Of a stretch of 5,943 nucleotides of DNA, positions 1 to 5,862 are shown piece by piece. The position numbers and the translations under genes are program-made. The first letter of the stretch is position 1, and every line of letters starts with the position of its first letter. Origin of the DNA: Dehalococcoidia bacterium (lineage in GTDB: Bacteria; Chloroflexota; Dehalococcoidia; Bin125); contig RKRS01000188.1 of the NCBI GenBank assembly GCA_007571275.1, positions 1 through 5,943 on the forward strand, in the 5' to 3' direction. The notes beneath the pieces are model-generated. The model was not told the origin of the DNA. It searched no databases and was given only the letters and a program-made list of their open reading frames with translations.

Positions 1-1123
1 CATGGTCGGCGTTCAGACCTTCGCGTAGCTTGAGCCAGAGGAAGAAGCCGCCCTGTGGCGCGACGAAGTCGAAGTAGGGCTCGCCGAAGGGCGCCATCGT
101 GCTGGCCAACGTCCGAGCTTTGCGCGCGTAGAGCTGTCGCATTGACGCCACATGTTCTCGGAAGTTGCCGCAGGCCATGTACTCGTACAGCATCCGGTGC
201 AGCAGCGGACTGTGACCCATATCGAAGCGGGTGGGCAGCATGGCATTGATCCACTCCGGCCGAGCCTGGATCCAGCCGACTCGCAGGCCGGTCGCAATCA
301 CTTTGCTGAAGGTGCCGACCGTGCAGACGCCGTAGCCGTCGCTCAACTCGGACAGCGTGGGTGGCGGTGGCGAGTCGTAGTAGAGCTCGGAGTAGGCGTG
401 GTCTTCCATCAGCATGACCCCGTGCTCAGCCGCCAACTCAATCAGGCCGAGCCGCCGCTCCAGCGTCATCGTCAGGCCTGTCGGATTGTGGAAGGTCGGT
501 TGCGTGTAGATCAGCTTGGCTGGTCGTCCCGACGCTTCAGCGCGTTCGAGCGCCTCGGACAGCTCATCCAGCCGAATTCCCTCGTCATCCATCCGCACGC
601 CGATCACCTCGGCCTGCTTCTTGCCGCGAATGGTGCGCAGCGAGCCGGCGAAGGTGGGGATCTCGGTGATCACCACATCGCCGGGATTGAGCAGAGCGTC
701 GCAGATCACCTCGATCGCGCCTGCCGCGCCGTTGGTCAGCAGATACCAGGATGCGTCGGGCTGAGCTGGATGATTGCGCGCGAAGTACCGACCGATTTCT
801 TCACGGAGCGGTGCGAATCCCCAAGGTCCTCCGTAAACGAGCGGCGCGTCGCCAGGCGGTGCGAGCACGCGTTCCATGGCCGCGAGCAGCTCGGCCCGGG
901 GCTGCGTGTCACGGTCGGGGATGCCGCCGCCAAGTGAAATCGGTGATTTTGCGGTCTTCGGTTGGGAGCCTGACAGCCCCCACTCGGTCGCCGTGCCCAT
1001 CGCTACCTGCAGGACGTTGGCGGCGAGCATGCTGCGAACTGGTCGCTCATCCCAAGCCGCCCGCGCGACAGTGGCGGCGTGTCGCCGCTGTACGTCGATC
1101 GTCGTCTCTGCAGATTCAACCAT
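1..1123 (-). CDS. PLP-dependent aminotransferase, class I/II (C-terminus beyond left edge)
   Basis: A fold-type I, pyridoxal-phosphate-dependent cytosolic aminotransferase of the 2-aminoadipate/aromatic/branched-chain (LysN- and MocR-domain-like) group, which moves amino groups between amino acids and 2-oxo acids. I translated 374 codons; the frame is open to base 1, so the C-terminus, including the usual carboxylate-binding Arg, is missing. Visible motifs: VYGGPWGFAPLREEI (97-110), the cofactor phosphate region LTNGAAGAIEVI (129-140), HNPTG with Asn213, EDHAY with Asp241 and Tyr244 (pyridine N and O3' contacts), and GTFSK with the Schiff-base Lys274 followed by GLRVGW. No N-terminal GntR/HTH domain is present, so this is an enzyme and not a MocR regulator. 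The ATG at 1123 is chosen because AAGGAC (1135-1130) lies 6 nt upstream and the length before the first conserved block is normal. Substrate cannot be assigned. It is divergent from the flavin oxidoreductase gene. Confidence 0.93.
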   Translation of the reverse strand, partial: MVESAETTIDVQRRHAATVARAAWDERPVRSMLAANVLQVAMGTATEWGLSGSQPKTAKSPISLGGGIPDRDTQPRAELLAAMERVLAPPGDAPLVYGGPWGFAPLREEIGRYFARNHPAQPDASWYLLTNGAAGAIEVICDALLNPGDVVITEIPTFAGSLRTIRGKKQAEVIGVRMDDEGIRLDELSEALERAEASGRPAKLIYTQPTFHNPTGLTMTLERRLGLIELAAEHGVMLMEDHAYSELYYDSPPPPTLSELSDGYGVCTVGTFSKVIATGLRVGWIQARPEWINAMLPTRFDMGHSPLLHRMLYEYMACGNFREHVASMRQLYARKARTLASTMAPFGEPYFDFVAPQGGFFLWLKLREGLNADH

Positions 1124-1129
1124 GTCTGA

Positions 1130-1135
1130 GTCCTT
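1130..1135 (-). promoter_or_regulatory. Ribosome binding site of the aminotransferase gene
   Basis: AAGGAC on the minus strand with 6 nt between it and the ATG at 1123. It is one of only two convincing Shine-Dalgarno sequences in the window, the other being before the rightmost gene. It supports this start over internal Met codons. Confidence 0.6.
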
Positions 1136-1155
1136 GCGCTGTCCGACCTGTGTTC

Positions 1156-1161
1156 AGCTTA
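1156..1161 (-). promoter_or_regulatory. Candidate -10 box of the aminotransferase gene
   Basis: TAAGCT on the minus strand fits TAnnnT and would place the transcript start near 1149. That gives a leader of about 26 nt carrying the AAGGAC ribosome site. No good -35 hexamer is seen 16-18 bp upstream. A second minus-strand box, TACAGT at 1213-1208, is an alternative that would give a leader of about 78 nt. Confidence 0.35.
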
Positions 1162-1211
1162 GGACCATGCGGGACGCGAACATACAGCCAGCCCCTGTTC
1201 TGTGCGCACTG

Positions 1212-1217
1212 TAGGCT
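1212..1217 (+). promoter_or_regulatory. -10 box of a leaderless promoter for the flavin oxidoreductase
   Basis: TAGGCT is followed by exactly 6 nt and then the ATG at 1224, so the predicted +1 is the A of the start codon. No Shine-Dalgarno sequence precedes the ATG. The same TAnnnT-N6-ATG spacing recurs at 3695 (+) and 5831 (-). The first two bases, TA, are shared with a minus-strand TACAGT (1213-1208), giving a back-to-back arrangement. No clear -35 is seen. Confidence 0.5.
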
Positions 1218-1223
1218 TTGGGT

Positions 1224-2273
1224 ATGACTGTGGCGGCTGACATCAAGCTCGGCGTGCTCGATCAGATCCCGATTCGCGCCGGTGGCAGCGCAGCCCAGGC
1301 AATCAGTGAGACCTTTGAGTTGGCGCAGGCGTGCGACCGTCTGGGGTACTCCCGCTACTGGCTGGCGGAACACCACAATGCCGGATCGCTGGCCTGCGCA
1401 TCACCGGAGGTGCTGATTCCACAGGTCGCCTGGCGCACATCGCAGATCCGTGTCGGATCGGGCGGGATCATGTTGCCTCACTACTCCTCGCTCAAGGTGG
1501 CTGAGAACTTCCGCACGATCACCACACAATTTCCGCAACGGATCGATCTTGGCGTCGGTCGCGCGCCCGGATCGGACGGGCGCACCGCGCGCGCCCTGGT
1601 ACACGGACCGGGCGCGCTCGGGATCGACCACTTCCCCGAGCAGCTGCTCGACCTCTACGGCTGGCTGGCCGACGATCTGCCGCCTGACCATCAGTACCGC
1701 GAAGTGCAGGCCGCGCCGCCCGGCGCGCCAATGCCCGAGCTCTGGTTGCTGGGCTCGTCGCACTATGGTGGCCACGTCGCGGCCGAGCTCGGTTGGCCCC
1801 ATTGCTTCGCCCACTTCATCTCGCCCGAAGGCGGCGAACAGGTGGTGCGTAAGTACCGTGAGCGATTCCAGCCATCCCCGGTCAGCAGCGAGCCCAGGGC
1901 GTCGCTGGGCGTCTCGGTCACCGTCGCCGAGACGGACGAGGAAGCGGAGCGGCTCTGCTGGAGCCGTTGGTGCTGGCGGATCAAGGGCAATCGTGGAATG
2001 CGCGGCGGGATTCCATCGGTCGAGGAAGCGCTCAACTTCCCCTATTCACAGCCCGAGCTGGACTATCTCGCCTACATGCAGAACCGCAGCATTCACGGCT
2101 CAGCGGAGCGGGTGCGCGACAGACTCGAGCAGATGGCTCACACGTACGACGTCGACGAGTTCATCGTCCTGACGATCACACACGACTTCAGCGCCCGCGT
2201 GCGTTCCTATGAACTGCTTGCTGACGTCTTCAACTTGCCCGGAGCAGAGCTCAACCAAGCGGTGGTTGACTGA
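1224..2273 (+). CDS. Luciferase-like monooxygenase (LLM class flavin-dependent oxidoreductase, MsnO8/YhbW type)
   Basis: A 349-residue protein of the bacterial luciferase superfamily: a TIM-barrel, flavin-using (FMN or F420) oxidoreductase, expected in the cytosol. The start (LGVLDQIPIRAGG, residues 9-21) and the blocks YWLAEHHN (45-52), LPHYSSLKVAENFRT (84-98), RIDLGVGRAPGSDGRT (106-121), LWLLGSSHYGGHVAAELG (173-190) and HGSAERVRDRLEQM (291-304) are typical of the MsnO8/YhbW branch, and the length is normal for it. The single-gene members of this branch mostly lack a known substrate, so none is proposed. The ATG at 1224 is preferred over an in-frame TTG at 1218 because a TAGGCT box lies 6 nt upstream. 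It is divergent from the aminotransferase. Its last 23 bp overlap the 3' end of the convergent phosphohexomutase. Confidence 0.95.
   Translation: MTVAADIKLGVLDQIPIRAGGSAAQAISETFELAQACDRLGYSRYWLAEHHNAGSLACASPEVLIPQVAWRTSQIRVGSGGIMLPHYSSLKVAENFRTITTQFPQRIDLGVGRAPGSDGRTARALVHGPGALGIDHFPEQLLDLYGWLADDLPPDHQYREVQAAPPGAPMPELWLLGSSHYGGHVAAELGWPHCFAHFISPEGGEQVVRKYRERFQPSPVSSEPRASLGVSVTVAETDEEAERLCWSRWCWRIKGNRGMRGGIPSVEEALNFPYSQPELDYLAYMQNRSIHGSAERVRDRLEQMAHTYDVDEFIVLTITHDFSARVRSYELLADVFNLPGAELNQAVVD
2251..2269. repeat. Perfect inverted repeat in the overlap of two convergent genes
   Basis: TCAACCA (2251-2257) and TGGTTGA (2263-2269) form a 7-bp perfect stem with a 5-nt loop. It lies within the 23-bp overlap of the oxidoreductase and phosphohexomutase 3' ends. 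The first stem triplet is the reverse complement of the phosphohexomutase stop codon, and the oxidoreductase stop (2271-2273) follows the stem. Its position suits a bidirectional terminator, but no T-run follows on either strand, so that role is only a possibility. Confidence 0.35.
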
Positions 2274-3687
2274 GCAGCGCTGACGGATCGAGCCCACATT
2301 CGGCCAGGATGTCCACGGCGATGCGCCGCACCACCTCGTAACCAGCCTCGCTACGCGCCTCAACCACGACGGTGAGGAATGGCGTCGTGTTCGACGCGCG
2401 GATGAGGCACCAGGCCCCGTCCGACTCGGTTGAGAGATCGATCCGCGCGCCGTCGATGTCATTCACGGACCAACGACCTTGAGCCAGATTGACGATCTCC
2501 ATTGCGACGGCATGTTTGCGATCATCAGGGCAAGCGATCTTGACCTCTGGCGAAATGGGATAGCTCGGGAGCCTGTCCAGGATCGGTTCGAGCGCTGTGC
2601 GTGAAGCTAGCTGAGCGATGCGACAGGCGGTGCGGACAGCGTCGTCGCTGAAGTGCGGCGGATCGTCGAGACGATAGAAGTAGTGGGTCGAGGCCTCGCC
2701 GCCGAAGGCGATCCCGCGTTTCTGCATCGCATACTTGCCGAGCGAGTGGCCGACCGGCCCGAACACAGGCCGACCACCAAGCCGCGCGATGTGTTCGAGC
2801 ACAGCCTCTGAGGTCTTGACGTCGATCTGAATCTGAGCGCCAGGGTAGGTAGTAATCCAGTCTTCGGCGAGCAGGGCAAGCGCCTGGTCCGGTCTCGCCC
2901 GCTGGCCTCGGCCGTCGACCAGGCCAAGCCGATCACCATCACCGTCGAAGGCGAAGCCGATCCGTGCGCCTGAATCGCGAACGAATGCGGCCAACTCGGA
3001 GACATTGGCAGCGTGTTGGGGATCGGCGGGATGCGGAGGATTGGGTTCGTCCGGGTTGTCGTTGATTGCCCTGACCTCCCCGCCGATTGCGCCGAGCGCA
3101 GCCGCCGCCGTCACGGCGGCGACGCCGTTGCCGGGATCGATCGCGATCCGGATCGGACGCGCCAACGTGTAGGTCTGCGACAGGCCGCGAATGTATTCGG
3201 GCTTCGGATCCCACAATGACCGGGCGCCAGGCTCGCTATCCCCGCCGCGATCGACGAATCCACGCGCAATCCGCTCCGCGATGCCCTGAATCGCTTCAGG
3301 TAACAGCGGCATCCCGCCTGGTTCCAACAATTTGACGCCGTTGTCGTCGGGTGGATTGTGGGACGCGGTGATCACGATCCCACCGGTCAGCTGTGTGAGC
3401 GACTGCTGCGCCGACGCCCAATAGACGAGCGGCGACGGCGCGCGACCCAGCTCAATCACATCCACGCCCCCATCAAGCAATCCCGCAATTACGGCCCGCA
3501 TCAGCGACGGCGTAGTGGATCGTTGGTCGCCGCCGACAATAGCCCGACGGACCGGACTGATGCGTTCGGCGTACGCGCGACCAATCTGATAGGCGAGGCC
3601 GTCGGTCAGCGGCGCGTTAACGCCCGACGCTCGGCCGCGAATGTCGTAGGCGCGAAAGATGTCACCTGGGACCCGGGACTGGCTCAT
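2251..3687 (-). CDS. Phosphohexomutase, phosphomannomutase/phosphoglucomutase family (left copy)
   Basis: A 478-residue alpha-D-phosphohexomutase, full length for the family, converting hexose-6-phosphate to hexose-1-phosphate through a phosphoserine, for nucleotide-sugar (probably GDP-mannose) and polysaccharide supply. Blocks in order: FRAYDIRGR (11-19); phosphoserine loop TASHNPPDDNGVK with Ser109 and Lys119; metal loop DGDGDR with Asp248, Asp250, Asp252 and Arg253; GHS with His314; sugar-binding loop GGEASTH (329-335); phosphate loop RASNTTP (430-436). The sugar loop is normally GExSGH, and here Thr334 replaces the Gly, so specificity may be altered; other catalytic residues are intact. 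Start: ATG at 3687, eight residues before the first conserved block, with TAGGGT upstream and no Shine-Dalgarno. It is convergent with the oxidoreductase (23-bp overlap) and divergent from the nuclease-like gene (19 bp apart). Phosphoglucomutase or phosphoglucosamine mutase activity cannot be excluded. Confidence 0.93.
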   Translation of the reverse strand: MSQSRVPGDIFRAYDIRGRASGVNAPLTDGLAYQIGRAYAERISPVRRAIVGGDQRSTTPSLMRAVIAGLLDGGVDVIELGRAPSPLVYWASAQQSLTQLTGGIVITASHNPPDDNGVKLLEPGGMPLLPEAIQGIAERIARGFVDRGGDSEPGARSLWDPKPEYIRGLSQTYTLARPIRIAIDPGNGVAAVTAAAALGAIGGEVRAINDNPDEPNPPHPADPQHAANVSELAAFVRDSGARIGFAFDGDGDRLGLVDGRGQRARPDQALALLAEDWITTYPGAQIQIDVKTSEAVLEHIARLGGRPVFGPVGHSLGKYAMQKRGIAFGGEASTHYFYRLDDPPHFSDDAVRTACRIAQLASRTALEPILDRLPSYPISPEVKIACPDDRKHAVAMEIVNLAQGRWSVNDIDGARIDLSTESDGAWCLIRASNTTPFLTVVVEARSEAGYEVVRRIAVDILAECGLDPSALLSQPPLG

Positions 3688-3694
3688 CGATCAC

Positions 3695-3701
3695 TACCCT
3701 A
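3695..3701. promoter_or_regulatory. Shared bidirectional -10 element, TACCCTA
   Basis: The 7-bp sequence holds TACCCT on the plus strand (3695-3700) and TAGGGT on the minus strand (3701-3696), both fitting TAnnnT and sharing five base pairs. Plus: 6 nt then the ATG at 3707, predicted +1 at the A. Minus: 8 nt then the ATG at 3687, predicted +1 within two bases of the start. The whole divergent region is 19 bp, so both promoters must overlap the opposite coding sequence. No -35 resembling TTGACA is seen on either side, and neither gene has a Shine-Dalgarno sequence. Confidence 0.5.
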
Positions 3702-3706
3702 TGGCC

Positions 3707-4387
3707 ATGCCGCTCGAAGTCTCCGATATCGATCTTCAGCGAACCCTGTTTCGCTTTCTGACCAAGTCGGCTCGCAAAGGCGAGCTGGCGGACGCAAATG
3801 CAGCACTGCAGCGATTGCCCGCAGCGGCGGGAAACGTCGATCTGACTACGATTGCTGATCATATGCAGACCAGATTGTCGGCGATGTATCCGGACGCGCC
3901 CGATCTGCGTGGGTTGTTGGGCGGCGCGTCGGCGGACGAGCTGTTGGCCATACAGACATTCGATTGGGTCACCGTGGGCGTCTATGCATTCGGTCTGCCA
4001 CCGACCAAGACCCGCTCGGGCAGCGCGGAGAGTTCCGCGCATCGGGCGCTCAAGGAGTGGGCCGCCGCCAATGGTGAGGCGCTTGGCGCGCCAGCCGATG
4101 CCGTCGGCGTGACGGAGCGCTGGTTTCCCTCAGGTGATGAGGCGGACGCCGTGTTCATCGGCGAGTCGGAAACGCTGATCGTTGAAGTGCGCCCGTCCGG
4201 CGCTGAGGCCCATGAGTTGCGGCAAGGGCTGTTCGCGTTGGTCAAGCTGCGCGCAGTGCGAGATGCGGAACTGTCGCTCGATGGGCAGCGCGCCGATGTG
4301 CGTGTGACGCTGGTGCTGGAGGAGGAGCCGGACTCCGCCGTGCGCGACCTGGCCGCCGCCATAGCTGTTGACCTGTTCATCAAGTGA
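3707..4387 (+). CDS. Uncharacterised protein with probable PD-(D/E)XK nuclease-like C-terminal domain
   Basis: A 226-residue soluble protein with no signal peptide or membrane segment. Residues 1-95 are mainly helical and unrecognised. Residues about 110-185 look like a PD-(D/E)XK fold: helix AHRALKEWAAANGEALG (Glu117), then GVTERWFPSGDEADAVF with Asp144/Asp147, then TLIVEVRPS, then HELRQGLFALVKLRAV (169-184). This resembles, from memory, uncharacterised proteins with 'PSGDxVDVxF...VEVK...RGLFQCVKYRAV'. Here the ExK motif is Glu160-Val-Arg162, with Arg for the catalytic Lys, so activity is uncertain; the protein may be a binding or structural derivative. ATG 3707 is chosen over ATGs at 3701 and 3659: a -10 box ends exactly 6 nt before it, and the longer forms would run over that promoter and the divergent phosphohexomutase start. 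Its 3' end overlaps the second phosphohexomutase by 8 bp. Function unknown; the fold assignment is inference. Confidence 0.8.
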   Translation: MPLEVSDIDLQRTLFRFLTKSARKGELADANAALQRLPAAAGNVDLTTIADHMQTRLSAMYPDAPDLRGLLGGASADELLAIQTFDWVTVGVYAFGLPPTKTRSGSAESSAHRALKEWAAANGEALGAPADAVGVTERWFPSGDEADAVFIGESETLIVEVRPSGAEAHELRQGLFALVKLRAVRDAELSLDGQRADVRVTLVLEEEPDSAVRDLAAAIAVDLFIK

Positions 4388-5819
4388 GCGGTTGAGGGCC
4401 GACCGTCGGCGGATCGTCCAGCTGGTCGACGCCATGGACATGGGTATGTAGCGCGAGCGCAGCCTGAAGCTGCTCGGCGATGCGGCGGTATGAGTGTTCA
4501 TCCAACGCTTCGAATCGCAAGCTGAGCACGGGCGCGGTGTTGGATGCGCGAGCATGCAGCCAGCCATCAGCGAGCAAGACCCGTGCGCCGTCGCTGCGAT
4601 CGATCTGCGCTCCGGGATGACGTTCCGCAAACCAGTCGCCGACTCGCGCAGCGACGTCACTCTTGAGATCGTCCTGGCAGGGCAAGCGAAGCTCAGGTGA
4701 TATGGGACGCGGTTCGATTTCGGCCATCTCCTCCGCGAGTGAGCGTCCCTGCTCCGACAGATAGCAGAGCAACGCGCAGGCGGCATACACGCCATCGTCG
4801 ATCCATGGCGCGCGCTCGCCCCGACGGTATTCCGGTCCGAACATGATGTGACCGCTGGTCTCGCCGCCGAATGCCATCTCTCGTTTGCGCATCATGCGAC
4901 GAAAGAACGAGTAGCCAGTGCGAGCAGAAACGGGCACGCCAGCGCGGTTGCGAATGTCGTCGATGACGCTGCTGCTGGTCTTCAGGTCGAGCAGGATTTC
5001 ACTCTCGGGGCGCCGACGCAGCAGTGGTCGAGCGAGCACGGCGGTCAGCCAGTCCGCTTCGTAACGGCGGCCAAGATGGTCGACCACGCCAATTCGATCT
5101 CCATCGCCGTCCCATGCAATGCCAAGGTCGGCCGCTAGCGCGCGTGTCGTGAGCGCCAGTTGGCGCATGCTCTCGGGATTCTGGGGATCGGCGGCCAGGC
5201 TCGCGACCGGGCGTGGGATCGATCGGATCGCATGCGCCTGCGCGCCCATGGCGATCATTGCGCGTGGCGCGGTTAGTCCGGTCACGCCATTGCCTGGATC
5301 AATGGCGACGCGGATGTCGGTCGTTGAGCCGAAACGCCGCTCGAGCAGATCGAGATAGGGTTCGGTTGCGTCGCATTCGATCCGCTCGCCTACGGTCATG
5401 GAGATTCCAGGCTGCAGTTGGGCAACCTCGCTGATCTCGTCCGGCATCAGTGGGAGGGCCGCTGCGGCGAGTAGTTTGAAGCCGTTGTACTCGGGCGGAT
5501 TGTGGCTCGCGGTGACAACGAGTCCGCCGCCCAACCCAAGCTGATCCACCGTCCAGCCGATCACGGGCGTCGGCGACAGACCTGCGGCGTGGACATCGAC
5601 GCCGGCGCGTAGCAGACCGTCAATCGCCGCCTCATAGAGCAGCGGCGAGCTTGCCCGCACGTCGTGCCCGACCGCGACGCCGTGCGCTCCGCGCTGACCG
5701 AGCCAACGGCCAAACGCCATGCCGATCCGCTGCGCGATCGACTCGTTGATCTGCTCGGGCGCCCGGCCACGAATGTCGTAAGCGCGGACGATCTCGGCAG
5801 GCAAGGGGGCGCATTGCAT
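4380..5819 (-). CDS. Phosphohexomutase, phosphomannomutase/phosphoglucomutase family (right copy)
   Basis: A 479-residue second alpha-D-phosphohexomutase, paralogous to the left copy and of almost equal length, expected to interconvert hexose-6-phosphate and hexose-1-phosphate. Blocks: VRAYDIRGR (11-19); TASHNPPEYNGFK with phosphoserine Ser105 and Lys115; DGDGDR with Asp237, Asp239, Asp241 and Arg242; sugar loop GGETSGH (318-324), canonical; phosphate loop RASNTAP (424-430) followed by LSLRFEA. The TGHS motif that supplies an active-site His (His308 in Pseudomonas AlgC) reads TGYS, with Tyr303. An in-frame ATG at 5927 would add 36 residues. The ATG at 5819 is preferred because it puts AYDIRG at the usual distance, has TACAGT exactly 6 nt upstream, and avoids overlapping the divergent gene at 5863. 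Converges with the nuclease-like gene (8-bp overlap). Mannose against glucose specificity is not resolved. Confidence 0.93.
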   Translation of the reverse strand: MQCAPLPAEIVRAYDIRGRAPEQINESIAQRIGMAFGRWLGQRGAHGVAVGHDVRASSPLLYEAAIDGLLRAGVDVHAAGLSPTPVIGWTVDQLGLGGGLVVTASHNPPEYNGFKLLAAAALPLMPDEISEVAQLQPGISMTVGERIECDATEPYLDLLERRFGSTTDIRVAIDPGNGVTGLTAPRAMIAMGAQAHAIRSIPRPVASLAADPQNPESMRQLALTTRALAADLGIAWDGDGDRIGVVDHLGRRYEADWLTAVLARPLLRRRPESEILLDLKTSSSVIDDIRNRAGVPVSARTGYSFFRRMMRKREMAFGGETSGHIMFGPEYRRGERAPWIDDGVYAACALLCYLSEQGRSLAEEMAEIEPRPISPELRLPCQDDLKSDVAARVGDWFAERHPGAQIDRSDGARVLLADGWLHARASNTAPVLSLRFEALDEHSYRRIAEQLQAALALHTHVHGVDQLDDPPTVGPQPLT

Positions 5820-5825
5820 ATCTGC

Positions 5826-5831
5826 ACTGTA
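5826..5831 (-). promoter_or_regulatory. -10 box of a leaderless promoter for the right phosphohexomutase
   Basis: TACAGT on the minus strand, then 6 nt, then the ATG at 5819, so the predicted +1 is the start codon. No Shine-Dalgarno sequence is present. It lies within a 9-mer, GCACTGTAG (5824-5832), that also occurs at 1206-1214 in the other long divergent region. A TTGC-like -35 is possible at poor spacing. Confidence 0.5.
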
Positions 5832-5835
5832 GTCT
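5830..5835 (+). promoter_or_regulatory. Candidate -10 box for the rightmost gene
   Basis: TAGTCT fits TAnnnT and shares its TA with the opposing TACAGT box. It would start transcription near 5842, leaving a leader of about 21 nt that contains the ribosome site at 5846-5854. No -35 match is seen, so this is tentative. Confidence 0.3.
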
Positions 5836-5845
5836 TGACCGGTCT

Positions 5846-5854
5846 GGAGCAAGG
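5846..5854 (+). promoter_or_regulatory. Ribosome binding site of the rightmost gene
   Basis: GGAGCAAGG, with its AAGG ending 8 nt before the ATG at 5863, is a plausible Shine-Dalgarno sequence. It supports a real gene start there. Confidence 0.5.
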
Positions 5855-5862
5855 TTGGGTCG

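Noticed and set aside
152..937. Long open frame (261 codons) on the plus strand opposite the aminotransferase.
   Set aside because: It is antisense to a well-conserved aminotransferase, has no recognisable motif and is of the kind expected by chance opposite GC-rich genes.
1450..2172. Long open frame (240 codons) on the plus strand inside the flavin oxidoreductase in another frame.
   Set aside because: Its Ser/Arg/Pro-rich low-complexity translation is a frame shadow; the overlapping frame has clear luciferase-family motifs throughout.
3134..3149. Inverted repeat GGATCG-ATCG-CGATCC as an operator or hairpin.
   Set aside because: It encodes the conserved IAIDPGNG segment of the phosphohexomutase and is not kept at the same place in the paralogue, so codon choice explains it.
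4398..4410. Palindrome GCCGACCGTCGGC just after the nuclease-like gene stop, as a terminator.
   Set aside because: The stem is only 5 bp with a 3-nt loop, there is no T-run, and it lies in phosphohexomutase coding sequence, so chance is likely.
4130..4795. Open frame (221 codons) on the minus strand across the convergent junction.
   Set aside because: It runs antisense to the nuclease-like gene and out of frame within the right phosphohexomutase, with no domain signal and no ribosome site noted.
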